Part shown: positions 18,547-26,528 of the stretch, in pieces
Layout: each line of letters opens with the position of its first letter
Numbering within the stretch: the stretch's first letter is position 1
DNA from: Sphingomonadales bacterium
GTDB taxonomy: Bacteria > Bacteroidota > Bacteroidia > UBA7662
Assembly: GCA_016872215.1 (NCBI GenBank)
Contig: VHAX01000014.1
Coordinates: forward strand, 1 to 51,733
Length of the DNA: 51,733 nt
Reading direction: 5' to 3'
Program-made: the position numbers and the translations under genes
The notes under the pieces: model-generated
Seen by the model: only the letters and a program-made list of their open reading frames with translations
Databases searched by the model: none
What the model was told of the DNA's origin: nothing

Positions 18547-19190
18547 TTCCCCATCCCTACGCGCAAGGATTCGGCTTCGGGCTGATGCTGTCGGTGCTCA
18601 TCGGCCCCGTTTTTTTTGCCCTTCTCCAGATCAGCATCACCCAAGGCTTCCGGGCAGGTGCCCAGATTGCGGTGGGAACCCTACTGAGCGACATGGTGTT
18701 GGTGGGTTTGTGCTACTTCGGACTAACAGGCCTCATTGCCATACCTGAGAACCAACGACTTCTGGGCATTCTCGGTGGACTTTTTATGTTGGTTTATGGT
18801 GGCTATTTGCTACTCTCCCGCCCCCCGGCGGCATCTCATGAGGCGACAAATATTCCGACACTAGTCACAGGTCCCAAGGGATTTTTGATGGTGAGGGGAT
18901 TTCTTCTGAACATACTCAACCCGTTTACCTTGGTGTATTGGCTGGGACTGTCAACATTGGTCAGCGCACTCCCCACCTACGAGCAGGCCGATGATCTGGC
19001 CTTTTTTGGGGGAACACTAAGCGCCGTTCTCTTCACCGACCTGCTGAAATCCTATTTGGCGCGCCGACTTCGGCCGTGGCTCAGCCGTGCCCGTGTGCTT
19101 TGGCTCAACCGCATCACCGGAATTGTTCTGATGGGCTTCGGCATATCCCTTCTGCTCCAGGTTTTTTGGTTGAAACGAAATTTTTTTTAG
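18543..19190 (+). CDS. LysE/RhtB-family amino-acid exporter-like membrane protein
   Basis: A 215-residue inner-membrane protein with about six hydrophobic segments, starting GFGLMLSVLIGPVFFALLQ with the family's conserved GP in TM1, and the LNILNPFTLVYWLG motif in the middle (about residues 122-135). LysE/RhtB proteins export amino acids or small metabolites. The ATG overlaps the GH3 stop. An eight-T run lies at 18610-18617 inside TM1 and another at the 3' end. The exported compound is unknown; the coupling to GH3 suggests an amino acid or conjugate, as inference. Confidence 0.86.
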   Translation: MIPHPYAQGFGFGLMLSVLIGPVFFALLQISITQGFRAGAQIAVGTLLSDMVLVGLCYFGLTGLIAIPENQRLLGILGGLFMLVYGGYLLLSRPPAASHEATNIPTLVTGPKGFLMVRGFLLNILNPFTLVYWLGLSTLVSALPTYEQADDLAFFGGTLSAVLFTDLLKSYLARRLRPWLSRARVLWLNRITGIVLMGFGISLLLQVFWLKRNFF

Positions 19191-19198
19191 CATTTGCC

Positions 19199-19206
19199 TA
19201 TATTTG
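19199..19206 (+). promoter_or_regulatory. -7 element TATATTTG upstream of tRNA-Pro
   Basis: An exact TAnnTTTG element ends 19 bp before the tRNA 5' end, which fits a short 5' leader. No well-spaced -33 TTG was found. Confidence 0.5.
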
Positions 19207-19225
19207 CGCTCCCTAAGAAGAAGAT

Positions 19226-19303
19226 CGGGGTGTAGCGCAGTCCGGTTAGCGTACACGTCTGGGGGGCGTGTGGTCGCTGGTTCGAATCCAGTCACCCCGA
19301 CCA
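19226..19303 (+). tRNA. tRNA-Pro(GGG)
   Basis: The acceptor stem CGGGGTG/CACCCCG closes the cloverleaf, with discriminator A at 19300 and an encoded CCA at 19301-19303. The anticodon stem CACGT/GCGTG encloses the loop CTGGGGG, giving anticodon GGG at 19261-19263. The T-arm GGTTCGAATCC is normal. It has its own promoter and terminator, so it is a single-gene unit. Confidence 0.95.
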
Positions 19304-19309
19304 AAACCG

Positions 19310-19344
19310 AAATGGCAATTGTCGCACGGCGGTTGCCATTTTTT
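19310..19344 (+). terminator. Rho-independent terminator after tRNA-Pro
   Basis: AAATGGCAA (19310-19318) pairs perfectly with TTGCCATTT (19333-19341), loop of 14 bases, followed by a T run to 19344. It begins 7 bp after the tRNA CCA. Confidence 0.8.
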
Positions 19345-19522
19345 CTTGCGGCTTGCGGCCCATTTTTTGATTTGCGACGTTTTTTGTTGTTCTGCATCAT
19401 TTGTTGATTTTATCGACAATTGTTGAATGCGTTAATTTTTGTTATGCGGCGTTTTTTATTGTACTCTGCGCATTAACGCGGTTTGATTTGGTGGCTTCAG
19501 GAGGGGTTACGAGTTTTGCGGT

Positions 19523-20728
19523 ATGAATGAGGCCATCATGCATTTCATCTGGAGTAACCGGCTGATGAGGCCTGGAGAATGGTACACCCAATCGGGTGAC
19601 CGAATTTGGCTGGAATCGCCTGGTCAGCACAACCATGATGCGGGACCCGATTTTTTGGGGGCGCGACTGCGCATCGGAAAGTTGTGGTGGACCGGCGCTG
19701 TGGAGATACACTGGCATGCGATGGAGTGGTACCGCCACCGCCATCAGCTCGATCCGACTTATAATCAGGTGGTGCTACATGTGGTGTGGGAGGGAAGTCA
19801 GCCCGCTACGCGATTCGACGGAAGTGAGGCCGATACATTTGTGATGAAGCCCTGGGTCGATGGAAGCATTCTGGATCACTATCGGCAGCTGATGTCGGAG
19901 GGAGGTAACTTTCCCTGCGCCCCACAGCAGGGGCAAGTCGACCGCAGCCGGTATCTGGCCATGCTCGATAGGGGAGGGCTGGCGCGCCTCGAACTGCATA
20001 CACGCCGTTTTCGCGAGTATCTACAGCGTTGTGAGGGCGATTGGAACCAGGCTATTTGGATCGGATTGGCGCGGAGTTTCGGACTGAAGGTGAACAGCGA
20101 CGCGATGGAACAAATTGCGTTCTCGATTTCCATCGCGGAAATCCGAGCCTGTCAGGGCCACTTCAACCTGATCTGGAGTAAAATGAAGGAGCAGGTGGAA
20201 ATCGATTCCACGTGGATCCGGCTGCGTCGACTGCGTATGCGGCCCGCGTCTTTCCCGGAGCACAAGTTGAGGCAGTTGGCGGTGTTGGTGGCTCACGGAC
20301 TGCCCGATGTGTATGAATTGCTTTCGACCTCGAGTCCCGCGGAAGTCAGGGCCCTGTTCAAAAGCATGTCTTCGATAGATGCGGCTTCTCATAATTTACC
20401 ATCATCCGACGATTGCTTTTCACCTACAACGCTACAGGTTTTTATCATCAATACGTTGATTCCGGCCCTGTTCTGTTATGGCGAAGAGCATCACCTGCCG
20501 CAGGAGCAGGATCGGGCGGTGCAGTGGCTCGAACAACTCGGGCCGGAAAAAAACAGAATCACGAATATTTTTGCATCTTTGAATGTTCATGCCAACAACG
20601 CTCTTCGCACGCAGGGCATGATCCATCAGTTGGATGCCTATTGTCAGCCCCGGCGATGCCTGGAATGTGCCGTGGGTGCCTATTTGTTGACCAGAACCCT
20701 GAATAAGCGTTATGCTAAAACTGCTTGA
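19523..20728 (+). CDS. DUF2851 family protein
   Basis: A 401-residue cytosolic protein of the Bacteroidota-typical DUF2851 family, function unknown. Conserved features are the N-terminal HFIWSNRLM, the PGQHNHDAGPDFLGARLRIG segment, the GAVEIHWHAMEWYRHRH block rich in His and Trp, and a C-terminal cysteine pair in PRRCLECAVG. The His-rich block could bind metal, but that is speculation. The ATG at 19523 is the first start before the conserved N-terminus. Its end overlaps the PspC-like gene by 17 bp. Confidence 0.85.
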   Translation: MNEAIMHFIWSNRLMRPGEWYTQSGDRIWLESPGQHNHDAGPDFLGARLRIGKLWWTGAVEIHWHAMEWYRHRHQLDPTYNQVVLHVVWEGSQPATRFDGSEADTFVMKPWVDGSILDHYRQLMSEGGNFPCAPQQGQVDRSRYLAMLDRGGLARLELHTRRFREYLQRCEGDWNQAIWIGLARSFGLKVNSDAMEQIAFSISIAEIRACQGHFNLIWSKMKEQVEIDSTWIRLRRLRMRPASFPEHKLRQLAVLVAHGLPDVYELLSTSSPAEVRALFKSMSSIDAASHNLPSSDDCFSPTTLQVFIINTLIPALFCYGEEHHLPQEQDRAVQWLEQLGPEKNRITNIFASLNVHANNALRTQGMIHQLDAYCQPRRCLECAVGAYLLTRTLNKRYAKTA

Positions 20729-20936
20729 TCAACTTAAAGACAGTAGTCAGCTGCAGTTTTTTGGCGTGTGTACGCTCATCAGCGAAACATGGGGTCTGCC
20801 CCTCGATCGGATTCGCATTGTGTTCGTTTATGTTTCCCTGTTTTCCTACGGCTCATCAGTTCCACTCTATCTCATCGCTACCTTTTGGTTGCGGATCCGA
20901 CATTACGTGAAAAGGAGCCGGTGGCTGGTGGAGTGA
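20712..20936 (+). CDS. Small PspC-domain-like membrane protein
   Basis: A 74-residue protein resembling PspC domains: FFGVCTLISETWGLPLDRIRIVF corresponds in layout to the usual GVC-x-G-LAEYFGID-x-x-VRIIF core, followed by hydrophobic segments (about 37-60) and a basic tail. PspC domains belong to phage-shock envelope-stress systems, but many small Bacteroidota members have no known role. It overlaps the DUF2851 gene by 17 bp and shares one base with the following gene (TGATG), so the three genes look translationally linked. The short, divergent sequence limits certainty. Confidence 0.65.
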   Translation: MLKLLDQLKDSSQLQFFGVCTLISETWGLPLDRIRIVFVYVSLFSYGSSVPLYLIATFWLRIRHYVKRSRWLVE

Positions 20937-21844
20937 TGACCCGAATATTGATAACGGGCAGTAACGGTCTGCTGGGCAACCGATTGGTTGAACAGCTGCG
21001 TGCCAGAAATGATGTTGAGCTCATCGCCACCTCATTGGGGGCCGATCGCCGCCCGGATCCGACTGGCTACACATATGAGCCGATGGATGTCACCCTCGAA
21101 CAATCTGTTACCGATGTATGTCAGCGATTCCGGCCAGATGCCATCATCCACACGGCTGCCCTGACTCAGGTCGACGTAGCAGAACAGCAGCCTGCTCGTT
21201 GTCGCATTCTTAACGTTGGGGCTGTGGCGCATCTGGTGGGCGCGTGTGCACAGTTCGGCATTCACCTGGTTCATTTATCGACTGATTTTGTTTTCAATGG
21301 ACTGGCAGGACCTTATGAGGAGTGCGAACCGACAACGCCCATCAGCACCTACGGGCGGTCGAAGGCGGCGGCTGAACAACTCCTGCGCGACAGCACCATT
21401 TCCTGGGCGGTGGTGCGCACCATTTTGGTTTATGGGAAAGAGGTGCCTGGCGGCCGTCTCAACATTCTGCATTGGGCTGCGCGGGTGCTTCGGTCCGGGG
21501 AACCCGTTCAGGTGGTCGAAGATCAGTTTCGCATGCCCACTTACGACGAGGATCTGGCCCGTGCCTGCATAGATTTAGCTATAAAAAGGGAACAAGGCAT
21601 CTTCCACATTTGTGGAAAAGATGAAGTGAACATCTATGAATTAGTAGGACGGGTGGCCCGGCATTTGGGTTTGGGTATGGAGTCTGTAAGGCCTGTTTCG
21701 AGTTCTGATCTGCCCATGGCTGAGCTTCGTCCACCCCGTACCGGGTTTCGGTTGAATAAGGCGAAGTCGAGGCTCAACTATGAGCCGGTTTCGCTGGAGT
21801 TTGGGTTGACATCTGTTTTGGGGCCGTCCGTTTCGGGATCCTAA
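20936..21844 (+). CDS. RmlD-like SDR-family sugar nucleotide reductase/epimerase
   Basis: A 302-residue extended short-chain dehydrogenase. It starts MTRILITGSNGLLGNRLVEQL with the Rossmann GxxGxxG motif. DAIIHTAALTQVD, HLSTDFVFNG and the catalytic YGRSK (about 138-142) follow RmlD / dTDP-4-dehydrorhamnose reductase. Whether it truly makes dTDP-rhamnose is unclear, because no rmlA, rmlB or rmlC is near. The frame is open upstream, but the ATG at 20936, one base overlapping the preceding stop, fits the Rossmann start exactly. Confidence 0.88.
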   Translation: MTRILITGSNGLLGNRLVEQLRARNDVELIATSLGADRRPDPTGYTYEPMDVTLEQSVTDVCQRFRPDAIIHTAALTQVDVAEQQPARCRILNVGAVAHLVGACAQFGIHLVHLSTDFVFNGLAGPYEECEPTTPISTYGRSKAAAEQLLRDSTISWAVVRTILVYGKEVPGGRLNILHWAARVLRSGEPVQVVEDQFRMPTYDEDLARACIDLAIKREQGIFHICGKDEVNIYELVGRVARHLGLGMESVRPVSSSDLPMAELRPPRTGFRLNKAKSRLNYEPVSLEFGLTSVLGPSVSGS

Positions 21845-21907
21845 TTTGCCATTCCCGTTCCTAAGCAGTATGTTTAACGCACTCATTAATCCGTAAACTG
21901 ATTCTTT

Positions 21908-23776
21908 ATGTCCGACAAAGACTCCTGGGGCTCCCGTATAGGCTTAATCCTCGCCATGGCGGGAAATGCGATTGGCTTGGGTAATTTTTTGCGCTTCCCC
22001 GTGCAGGCGATGCAAAACGGGGGCGGTGCCTTCATCATTCCCTATCTGGTTTGTTTTTTGGTGATGGGCATTCCCTTGCTCTGGATTGAATGGGGAGTGG
22101 GCCGATATGGTGGACGTAGGGGCAACCACAGTACTCCCTTCATTTTGGATCAGATGGGTCACAATCGGTTTTGGAAGTATTTCGGCGTTTTTGGCATTTT
22201 TACCAATATTGCGGTAGCGGCCTACTACTGCTACATAGAATCATGGACTCTGGCATACGTATACCACAGCCTGATTCAGACCTTTCAGTCGATGGGACAA
22301 TCGGAGGTGGCTACATTTTTTCTGAAGTATGTGGATGTAGGTAGCAGTACGTCCGGCATACCCTACGAATCGGTCGTGTTCTACGTGGTGTGTCTCTTAC
22401 TCAACATCTGGATTTTGTCGCGCGGCCTGAGTGGTGGGGTCGAACGAGTGGCAAAAATCGGCATCCCCCTTTTGATGCTTTTTGGATTGTTTCTCGCCGT
22501 TAAGGGTTGGACGCTCGGCAGTTCGGGATCCCCGACCGGGTGCACCGACTGCAATAGTTGGCTGGGGATGGATTATCTGTGGAAGCCGCAGTTCGATAGT
22601 CTATGGAACCCAAAGGTTTGGCTGGCAGCGGCGGGTCAGATTTTCTTCACTCTATCAGTGGGAATGGGAACGATCCAGTGTTATGCAGCTTATGTGCGTC
22701 CGAAAGACGATATTGCCCTCAATGCCATGTCGGCGGGCTGGATGAATGGTTTCGTGGAAATCGTACTCGGCGCGAGCATTGTGATTCCTATCGCTGTTGG
22801 GTATCTAGGTCTCGATTGGGTGAAGGAAAATGCCGGATTCTCTATGGCCTTTCAAACCATGCCGTTCCTGTTCAACAAGTGGGGGGTTTTATTGGGCACT
22901 GTGGCTGGAGTGATGTGGTTCGGACTCTTGTTTTTTGCGGGTATAACCTCATCGTTGGCCATGGGTACACCCTGGATGGGCTTTATGTGCGATGAATTTG
23001 GCTGGAAAACCTCCAAAGCAGCCTGGTCGTTCGGGGCATTGGTACTGGTGATGGGACTGCCTACGGTTTTGTTCTATGACAAGGGGGTGTTTGATGAATA
23101 CGATTATTGGGCGGGAACAGTTTCACTAGTGGTTTTTGCACTGGCAGAGACCATTTTATTTGCCTGGATTCTGGGCATCGACAAAGGCTGGGCCGAAATC
23201 ACACGAGGGGCCGATATGAAGGTTCCGAGCATCTATAAGCCAATCATTAAATATGTCACCCCCACCTTCCTGCTGGCAGTATTTTTGGGAGCGTTGTTCA
23301 CTCCCAAAGACAACGATTGGTTGCGTGCTGTTTATAAGGGTTGGGAGTTAGATCCATCCAGCATTATTGGAAATATTACGCACAAGGGACTCGAGGCAAA
23401 TCGAAGTTACTTCTCAGACCGCTTCGAGTCGGAGGTCGCTGGTTCGGTCGATTCTATACAAAAGCAGGGGGGGGGTGGATTTGTGATCCACATTAGCTCG
23501 GCCAAGTCGACCGAGTCGGCCAACCAAACGACCAAGAGTTATCCGTTTGAATCGGATGCGGATCCTGCGGTGGCGGGTGGTGATTCGGTTAAGATCGGGA
23601 GTCCAATCGCCCGTGCCCGTGGGGCTTTTACCAATAAGGTTTTTTACATCGATATGGCCCGAATTGGTCTCTTGGGCATGTTTGCTTTTGTTGCGTGGCA
23701 GGTGCACCGGGCAACCATTCGCAGAAAGCGTTTGGGGATTCCGCTAGAATCTGAAGATGATGATGACCCGGTGTAG
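21908..23776 (+). CDS. NSS-family sodium-dependent transporter (neurotransmitter:sodium symporter)
   Basis: A 622-residue inner-membrane symporter, longer than the usual 450-510. TM1 contains GNAIGLGNFLRFPVQAMQNGG, the unwound sodium and substrate site of LeuT-like proteins. TM6 and TM8 regions (FFTLSVGMGTIQCYAAY, GITSSLAMGTPWMGF) are also present. Between the last two membrane segments there is an unusual insert of about 115 polar residues (about 463-577). It contains a G9 run at 23467-23475. The C-terminus is acidic (ESEDDDDPV). A 36-codon MetS-type small subunit follows 66 bp later. The substrate is probably an amino acid, as inference. Confidence 0.92.
   Translation: MSDKDSWGSRIGLILAMAGNAIGLGNFLRFPVQAMQNGGGAFIIPYLVCFLVMGIPLLWIEWGVGRYGGRRGNHSTPFILDQMGHNRFWKYFGVFGIFTNIAVAAYYCYIESWTLAYVYHSLIQTFQSMGQSEVATFFLKYVDVGSSTSGIPYESVVFYVVCLLLNIWILSRGLSGGVERVAKIGIPLLMLFGLFLAVKGWTLGSSGSPTGCTDCNSWLGMDYLWKPQFDSLWNPKVWLAAAGQIFFTLSVGMGTIQCYAAYVRPKDDIALNAMSAGWMNGFVEIVLGASIVIPIAVGYLGLDWVKENAGFSMAFQTMPFLFNKWGVLLGTVAGVMWFGLLFFAGITSSLAMGTPWMGFMCDEFGWKTSKAAWSFGALVLVMGLPTVLFYDKGVFDEYDYWAGTVSLVVFALAETILFAWILGIDKGWAEITRGADMKVPSIYKPIIKYVTPTFLLAVFLGALFTPKDNDWLRAVYKGWELDPSSIIGNITHKGLEANRSYFSDRFESEVAGSVDSIQKQGGGGFVIHISSAKSTESANQTTKSYPFESDADPAVAGGDSVKIGSPIARARGAFTNKVFYIDMARIGLLGMFAFVAWQVHRATIRRKRLGIPLESEDDDDPV
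23467..23475 (+). repeat. G9 homopolymer inside the NSS transporter gene
   Basis: Nine consecutive G within codons about 520-523. Gain of one G brings TAG within seven codons; loss of one brings TGA within four. Either change removes the last predicted membrane segment. Confidence 0.9.
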
Positions 23777-23842
23777 ATTTTTTACCCTCAAAAAGTGAAT
23801 TGCAACCTTCCTCTTTCCCTGTCAACCAATTAATCCGATTAT

Positions 23843-23953
23843 ATGAGTATCTCCGCATTTTGTATGATGATGTTTGTAAAAATATCTGTTACGCTCATCA
23901 CGGCCTATTTCTTTTGGCAGGTTCTGGAGGCCAACAAACGCAAGTCTCACTGA
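23843..23953 (+). CDS. MetS-type small subunit of NSS transporter (36 residues)
   Basis: A short gene encoding MSISAFCMMMF, then one hydrophobic membrane segment (VKISVTLITAYFFWQVL), then a short basic tail ending KRKSH. MetS-family small subunits are single-span proteins of about 30-60 residues encoded right after NSS transporters; MetPS of Corynebacterium is the described case, where the small subunit is needed for transport. Position (66 bp after the transporter), orientation, size and topology all fit. There is no known catalytic motif. The evidence is context and topology, since the sequence is too short for strong homology by eye. Confidence 0.68.
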   Translation: MSISAFCMMMFVKISVTLITAYFFWQVLEANKRKSH

Positions 23954-23989
23954 TCCATAAACGATTTAGGGCACTTCAGGCTTCAGTCA

Positions 23990-24940
23990 ATGGTGGGGGG
24001 GGACGAGAAAGGCGGATGGCGCCGGTTTTGGGAGTTGAGTCGCTCTGAACGCTATGGTGTTGCGGTGCTCCTGGTACTGATGTCTGGTCACCTCGTTTTC
24101 CGCTTCTACGAATACCAGCATCCCCCTGATCCACCACTAGAGGTGGTGGAGTGGGCTCGGGAAGAATTCCATGGGGCTCGGAAAGGGAAAAGTGTGGACC
24201 AAAAACCTAATTCGGTGTCGCAAGTTGGGTTATACTCCTTCATATTTGAAGAAACGGACTCCGCCGATTTTGTGGGCATGGGTCTTCGACCCAAAACAGC
24301 TGCTTCCCTGCAAAGGTACCGTGAGCGAGGCGGAAAAATACGTAGTTTGAGGGATTGGTACGCCTTGAGGGCATTGAGTGAGGCCGAAAAAGAGCGATTG
24401 GCACCCTATCTTCAGCTACCGGAAAAGGGAAGCCTACAGCCTGAATTAGCCGAGGTTAGTTCCAGGAAATTCCATCGGCGCGACACATCGGGAAGTGCAC
24501 GGCCATCCATGAGCTATATCCCCATTCGACGTTGGGCCGTGCAGGAGCTGAACCGGTCTGACTCAGCGGGCTGGGATGCCATACCGGGTGTGGGCCCTGC
24601 TACTGCCCGGCGCATCATCGAGTACCGCGATCGCTTGGGCGGATATCTGCACTTGTCGCAGCTGCTCGAAATATATGGTATGGACAGTGCCCGATACGAG
24701 GCCCTTCTTCCCTTTGCGTGTTTGGAAGTACCCGTCAACATCCGTAGAATCTCGTTAAACCGCTGCAGCGAGGAGGAACTCTCGTCGCACCCCTATGCCG
24801 GCCGGACAATGGCCCGCCGACTCATTGCATTTCGTGAACGGCATGGACGTCTGCCTGGGCCTGACTCCCTCCTGCAGATGAGACTCTATGGGGTGGAATC
24901 CGAGAAACTGAATCGACTATTGCCCTACCTCGAGCCATAG
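23990..24940 (+). CDS. Membrane-anchored helix-hairpin-helix (ComEA-like) protein
   Basis: A 316-residue protein with an N-terminal membrane segment (about 22-38, YGVAVLLVLMSGHLVF) and at least two helix-hairpin-helix units. The clearest is DAIPGVGPATARRIIEYRDRLGG (about 197-219). A similar fold lies at about 95-115 (FVGMGLRPKTAASLQRYRERGG) and another at about 263-290 (HPYAGRTMARRLIAFRERHG). HhH motifs bind DNA backbones non-specifically, and ComEA-type proteins act in DNA uptake. A role in DNA uptake here is inference. The ATG at 23990 is followed at once by a G8 run (23995-24002). Confidence 0.8.
   Translation: MVGGDEKGGWRRFWELSRSERYGVAVLLVLMSGHLVFRFYEYQHPPDPPLEVVEWAREEFHGARKGKSVDQKPNSVSQVGLYSFIFEETDSADFVGMGLRPKTAASLQRYRERGGKIRSLRDWYALRALSEAEKERLAPYLQLPEKGSLQPELAEVSSRKFHRRDTSGSARPSMSYIPIRRWAVQELNRSDSAGWDAIPGVGPATARRIIEYRDRLGGYLHLSQLLEIYGMDSARYEALLPFACLEVPVNIRRISLNRCSEEELSSHPYAGRTMARRLIAFRERHGRLPGPDSLLQMRLYGVESEKLNRLLPYLEP
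23995..24002 (+). repeat. G8 homopolymer at codons 2-5 of the HhH protein gene
   Basis: Eight consecutive G directly after the start codon. Loss or gain of one G leads to early stops (within about 20 codons), so slippage would switch the gene off. Confidence 0.9.
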
Positions 24941-24953
24941 GAGTCGTATTATG

Positions 24954-24971
24954 CGGGATGTTCTCATCCCG
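24954..24971 (+). terminator. Hairpin after the HhH gene (possible terminator)
   Basis: CGGGATG (24954-24960) pairs perfectly with CATCCCG (24965-24971) around a TTCT loop, 14 bp after the HhH stop codon. No clear T run follows, so termination is only possible. It abuts the -33 element of the next promoter. Confidence 0.45.
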
Positions 24972-25004
24972 TTGATAGAAATGGCTCCGTTTGCCGTAAT
25001 TTTG
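24972..25004 (+). promoter_or_regulatory. Promoter TTG-N22-TAATTTTG for the acyl-CoA dehydrogenase
   Basis: TTG at 24972-24974 and TAATTTTG at 24997-25004. The -7 element ends 23 bp before the ATG at 25028. Confidence 0.6.
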
Positions 25005-25027
25005 CGTAGCGCAAACTCCACTGAAAA

Positions 25028-26191
25028 ATGGCCTCAACAACGACCGGATTAGATTTCTCCACCACCGAAAACCAGCGGATGATTGCCGAAATGGTGCAGA
25101 CATTTGCCGCCCGATACATCAAGCCCCATATGATGGAGTGGGATGAGTCACAGGAGTTTCCCGTTCACATATTCAAGGAACTGGGCAAAATGGGACTCAT
25201 GGGGGTTCTGGTTCCGGAGGCATACGGTGGCAGCGGGTTTGGTTACCTGGAGTATGTAACGGCCATTCGGGAAGTGGCCCGGGTGGATGGCTCCATCGGC
25301 TTGTCGATGGCCGCCCACAATTCATTGTGTACGGGTCATATTCTGCAGTTTGGAAATGAAGAACAAAAGCAGCGCTGGTTACCCAAATTGGCCACAGCCG
25401 AGTGGATTGGAGCCTGGGGCTTGACCGAGCCCAATACGGGTTCAGACGCGATGCGGATGATGACGGTGGGGCGACAAGACGGTGATTATTGGATTATCAA
25501 CGGAGCCAAGTGTTGGATCACGCATGGTAAGTCAGGGGATGTGGCGGTTGTGATGGTGCGAACCGGTGAATTGCTGGATTCACACGGCATGACAGCTTTT
25601 GTGATTGAAAAGGGGCATCAAGGATTCAGCAGCGGAAGGAAGGAAAATAAGCTGGGGATGCGGGCATCTGAAACTACTGAATTGCTGTTCAACGAATGCC
25701 GGATTCATAAAAGCCAGATTTTGGGTCAGGTGGGTGAGGGATTCATCCAGGCCATGAAGGTGCTCGATGGTGGGCGGATCAGCATCGCCGCTCTTTCTCT
25801 GGGCATTGCCCGTGGGGCGCTGGATGCATCTATTCAGTATGCCGATGAGCGGAAGCAGTTTGGTAAATCGATTCGGGATTTTCAGGGCATAGCTTTTAAG
25901 TTGGCTGATATGGCTACGGAGCTGGAGGCGGCAGAGCTACTGACTCTTAAGGCGGCCTGGCTAAAAAATGAACATAAACCAATGACCTGCGAGTCGGCTA
26001 TCGCCAAATACTATGCATCGGAGGTTGCCGTACGCGCATCCACCGAGGCCATACAAATTTTCGGTGGTTATGGGTACACCAAGGATTTCCCGGTTGAGAA
26101 GTTTTACCGCGACTCCAAATTGTGTACGATTGGAGAAGGCACCAGTGAAATCCAAAAATTGGTAATTGCCCGTCAAATTTTGAAGTCTTAA
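25028..26191 (+). CDS. Acyl-CoA dehydrogenase
   Basis: A 387-residue FAD enzyme that introduces the alpha-beta double bond in acyl-CoA during fatty-acid or branched-chain amino-acid oxidation. Signatures: AWGLTEPNTGSDA (FAD and substrate binding, about 131-143), ERKQFGKSIRDFQG (about 276-289), AIQIFGGYGYTKDFPVEKFYRDSK and the catalytic Glu at about 370 in IGEGTSEIQ. The size and motifs fit the short/medium-chain or isovaleryl-like class; exact chain-length specificity is not readable. It is a single gene with its own promoter. Confidence 0.94.
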   Translation: MASTTTGLDFSTTENQRMIAEMVQTFAARYIKPHMMEWDESQEFPVHIFKELGKMGLMGVLVPEAYGGSGFGYLEYVTAIREVARVDGSIGLSMAAHNSLCTGHILQFGNEEQKQRWLPKLATAEWIGAWGLTEPNTGSDAMRMMTVGRQDGDYWIINGAKCWITHGKSGDVAVVMVRTGELLDSHGMTAFVIEKGHQGFSSGRKENKLGMRASETTELLFNECRIHKSQILGQVGEGFIQAMKVLDGGRISIAALSLGIARGALDASIQYADERKQFGKSIRDFQGIAFKLADMATELEAAELLTLKAAWLKNEHKPMTCESAIAKYYASEVAVRASTEAIQIFGGYGYTKDFPVEKFYRDSKLCTIGEGTSEIQKLVIARQILKS

Positions 26192-26209
26192 TTGTTTCTC
26201 TTATCTTTG
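26180..26209 (+). promoter_or_regulatory. Promoter TTG-N19-TATCTTTG for rpsU
   Basis: TTG at 26180-26182 and TATCTTTG at 26202-26209, 22 bp before the rpsU ATG. The -33 element overlaps the last codons of the acyl-CoA dehydrogenase gene. Confidence 0.65.
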
Positions 26210-26231
26210 CGCCTCCTAAGAAAATTCATTC

Positions 26232-26426
26232 ATGATTAAAATTGACATTAAAGACAATGATACGGTTGACAAGGCTCTCAAACGGTTCAAAAAAAAGTTT
26301 GAGAAAATGGGGATGATGCGCGAGCTGCGTGCCCGTCAAGCCTTCGAAAAGCCATCCATTGAGCTTCGTCAGCAGCGGCTGCGTGCGGTCTACAAGCAGC
26401 AGATGATTCAGAACGGGTTAATCTAA
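26232..26426 (+). CDS. rpsU: 30S ribosomal protein S21
   Basis: A 64-residue basic S21 protein (MIKIDIKDNDTVDKALKRFKKKFEK start), a small-subunit protein that in Bacteroidota helps sequester the anti-Shine-Dalgarno end of 16S rRNA together with bS18 and bS6. That role agrees with the general lack of clear Shine-Dalgarno sequences before genes in this window. The length is usual for the phylum. It is followed by a possible terminator and then xerC. Confidence 0.96.
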   Translation: MIKIDIKDNDTVDKALKRFKKKFEKMGMMRELRARQAFEKPSIELRQQRLRAVYKQQMIQNGLI

Positions 26427-26465
26427 GCTCAGGCGCAATCCCCCTGCTCGATTCTGTTCATCAAC

Positions 26466-26493
26466 AGGCATCCGACGTCCCTGCCTTATTTTT
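26466..26493 (+). terminator. Possible weak terminator between rpsU and xerC
   Basis: AGGCA (26466-26470) pairs with TGCCT (26482-26486), an 11-base loop, then TATTTTT. The short stem makes it weak. A near-consensus -7 element, TATATTCG (26497-26504), follows and could drive xerC. Confidence 0.35.
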
Positions 26494-26528
26494 CCTTATA
26501 TTCGCAATGACTTTTTTTGGTTTTGTGC

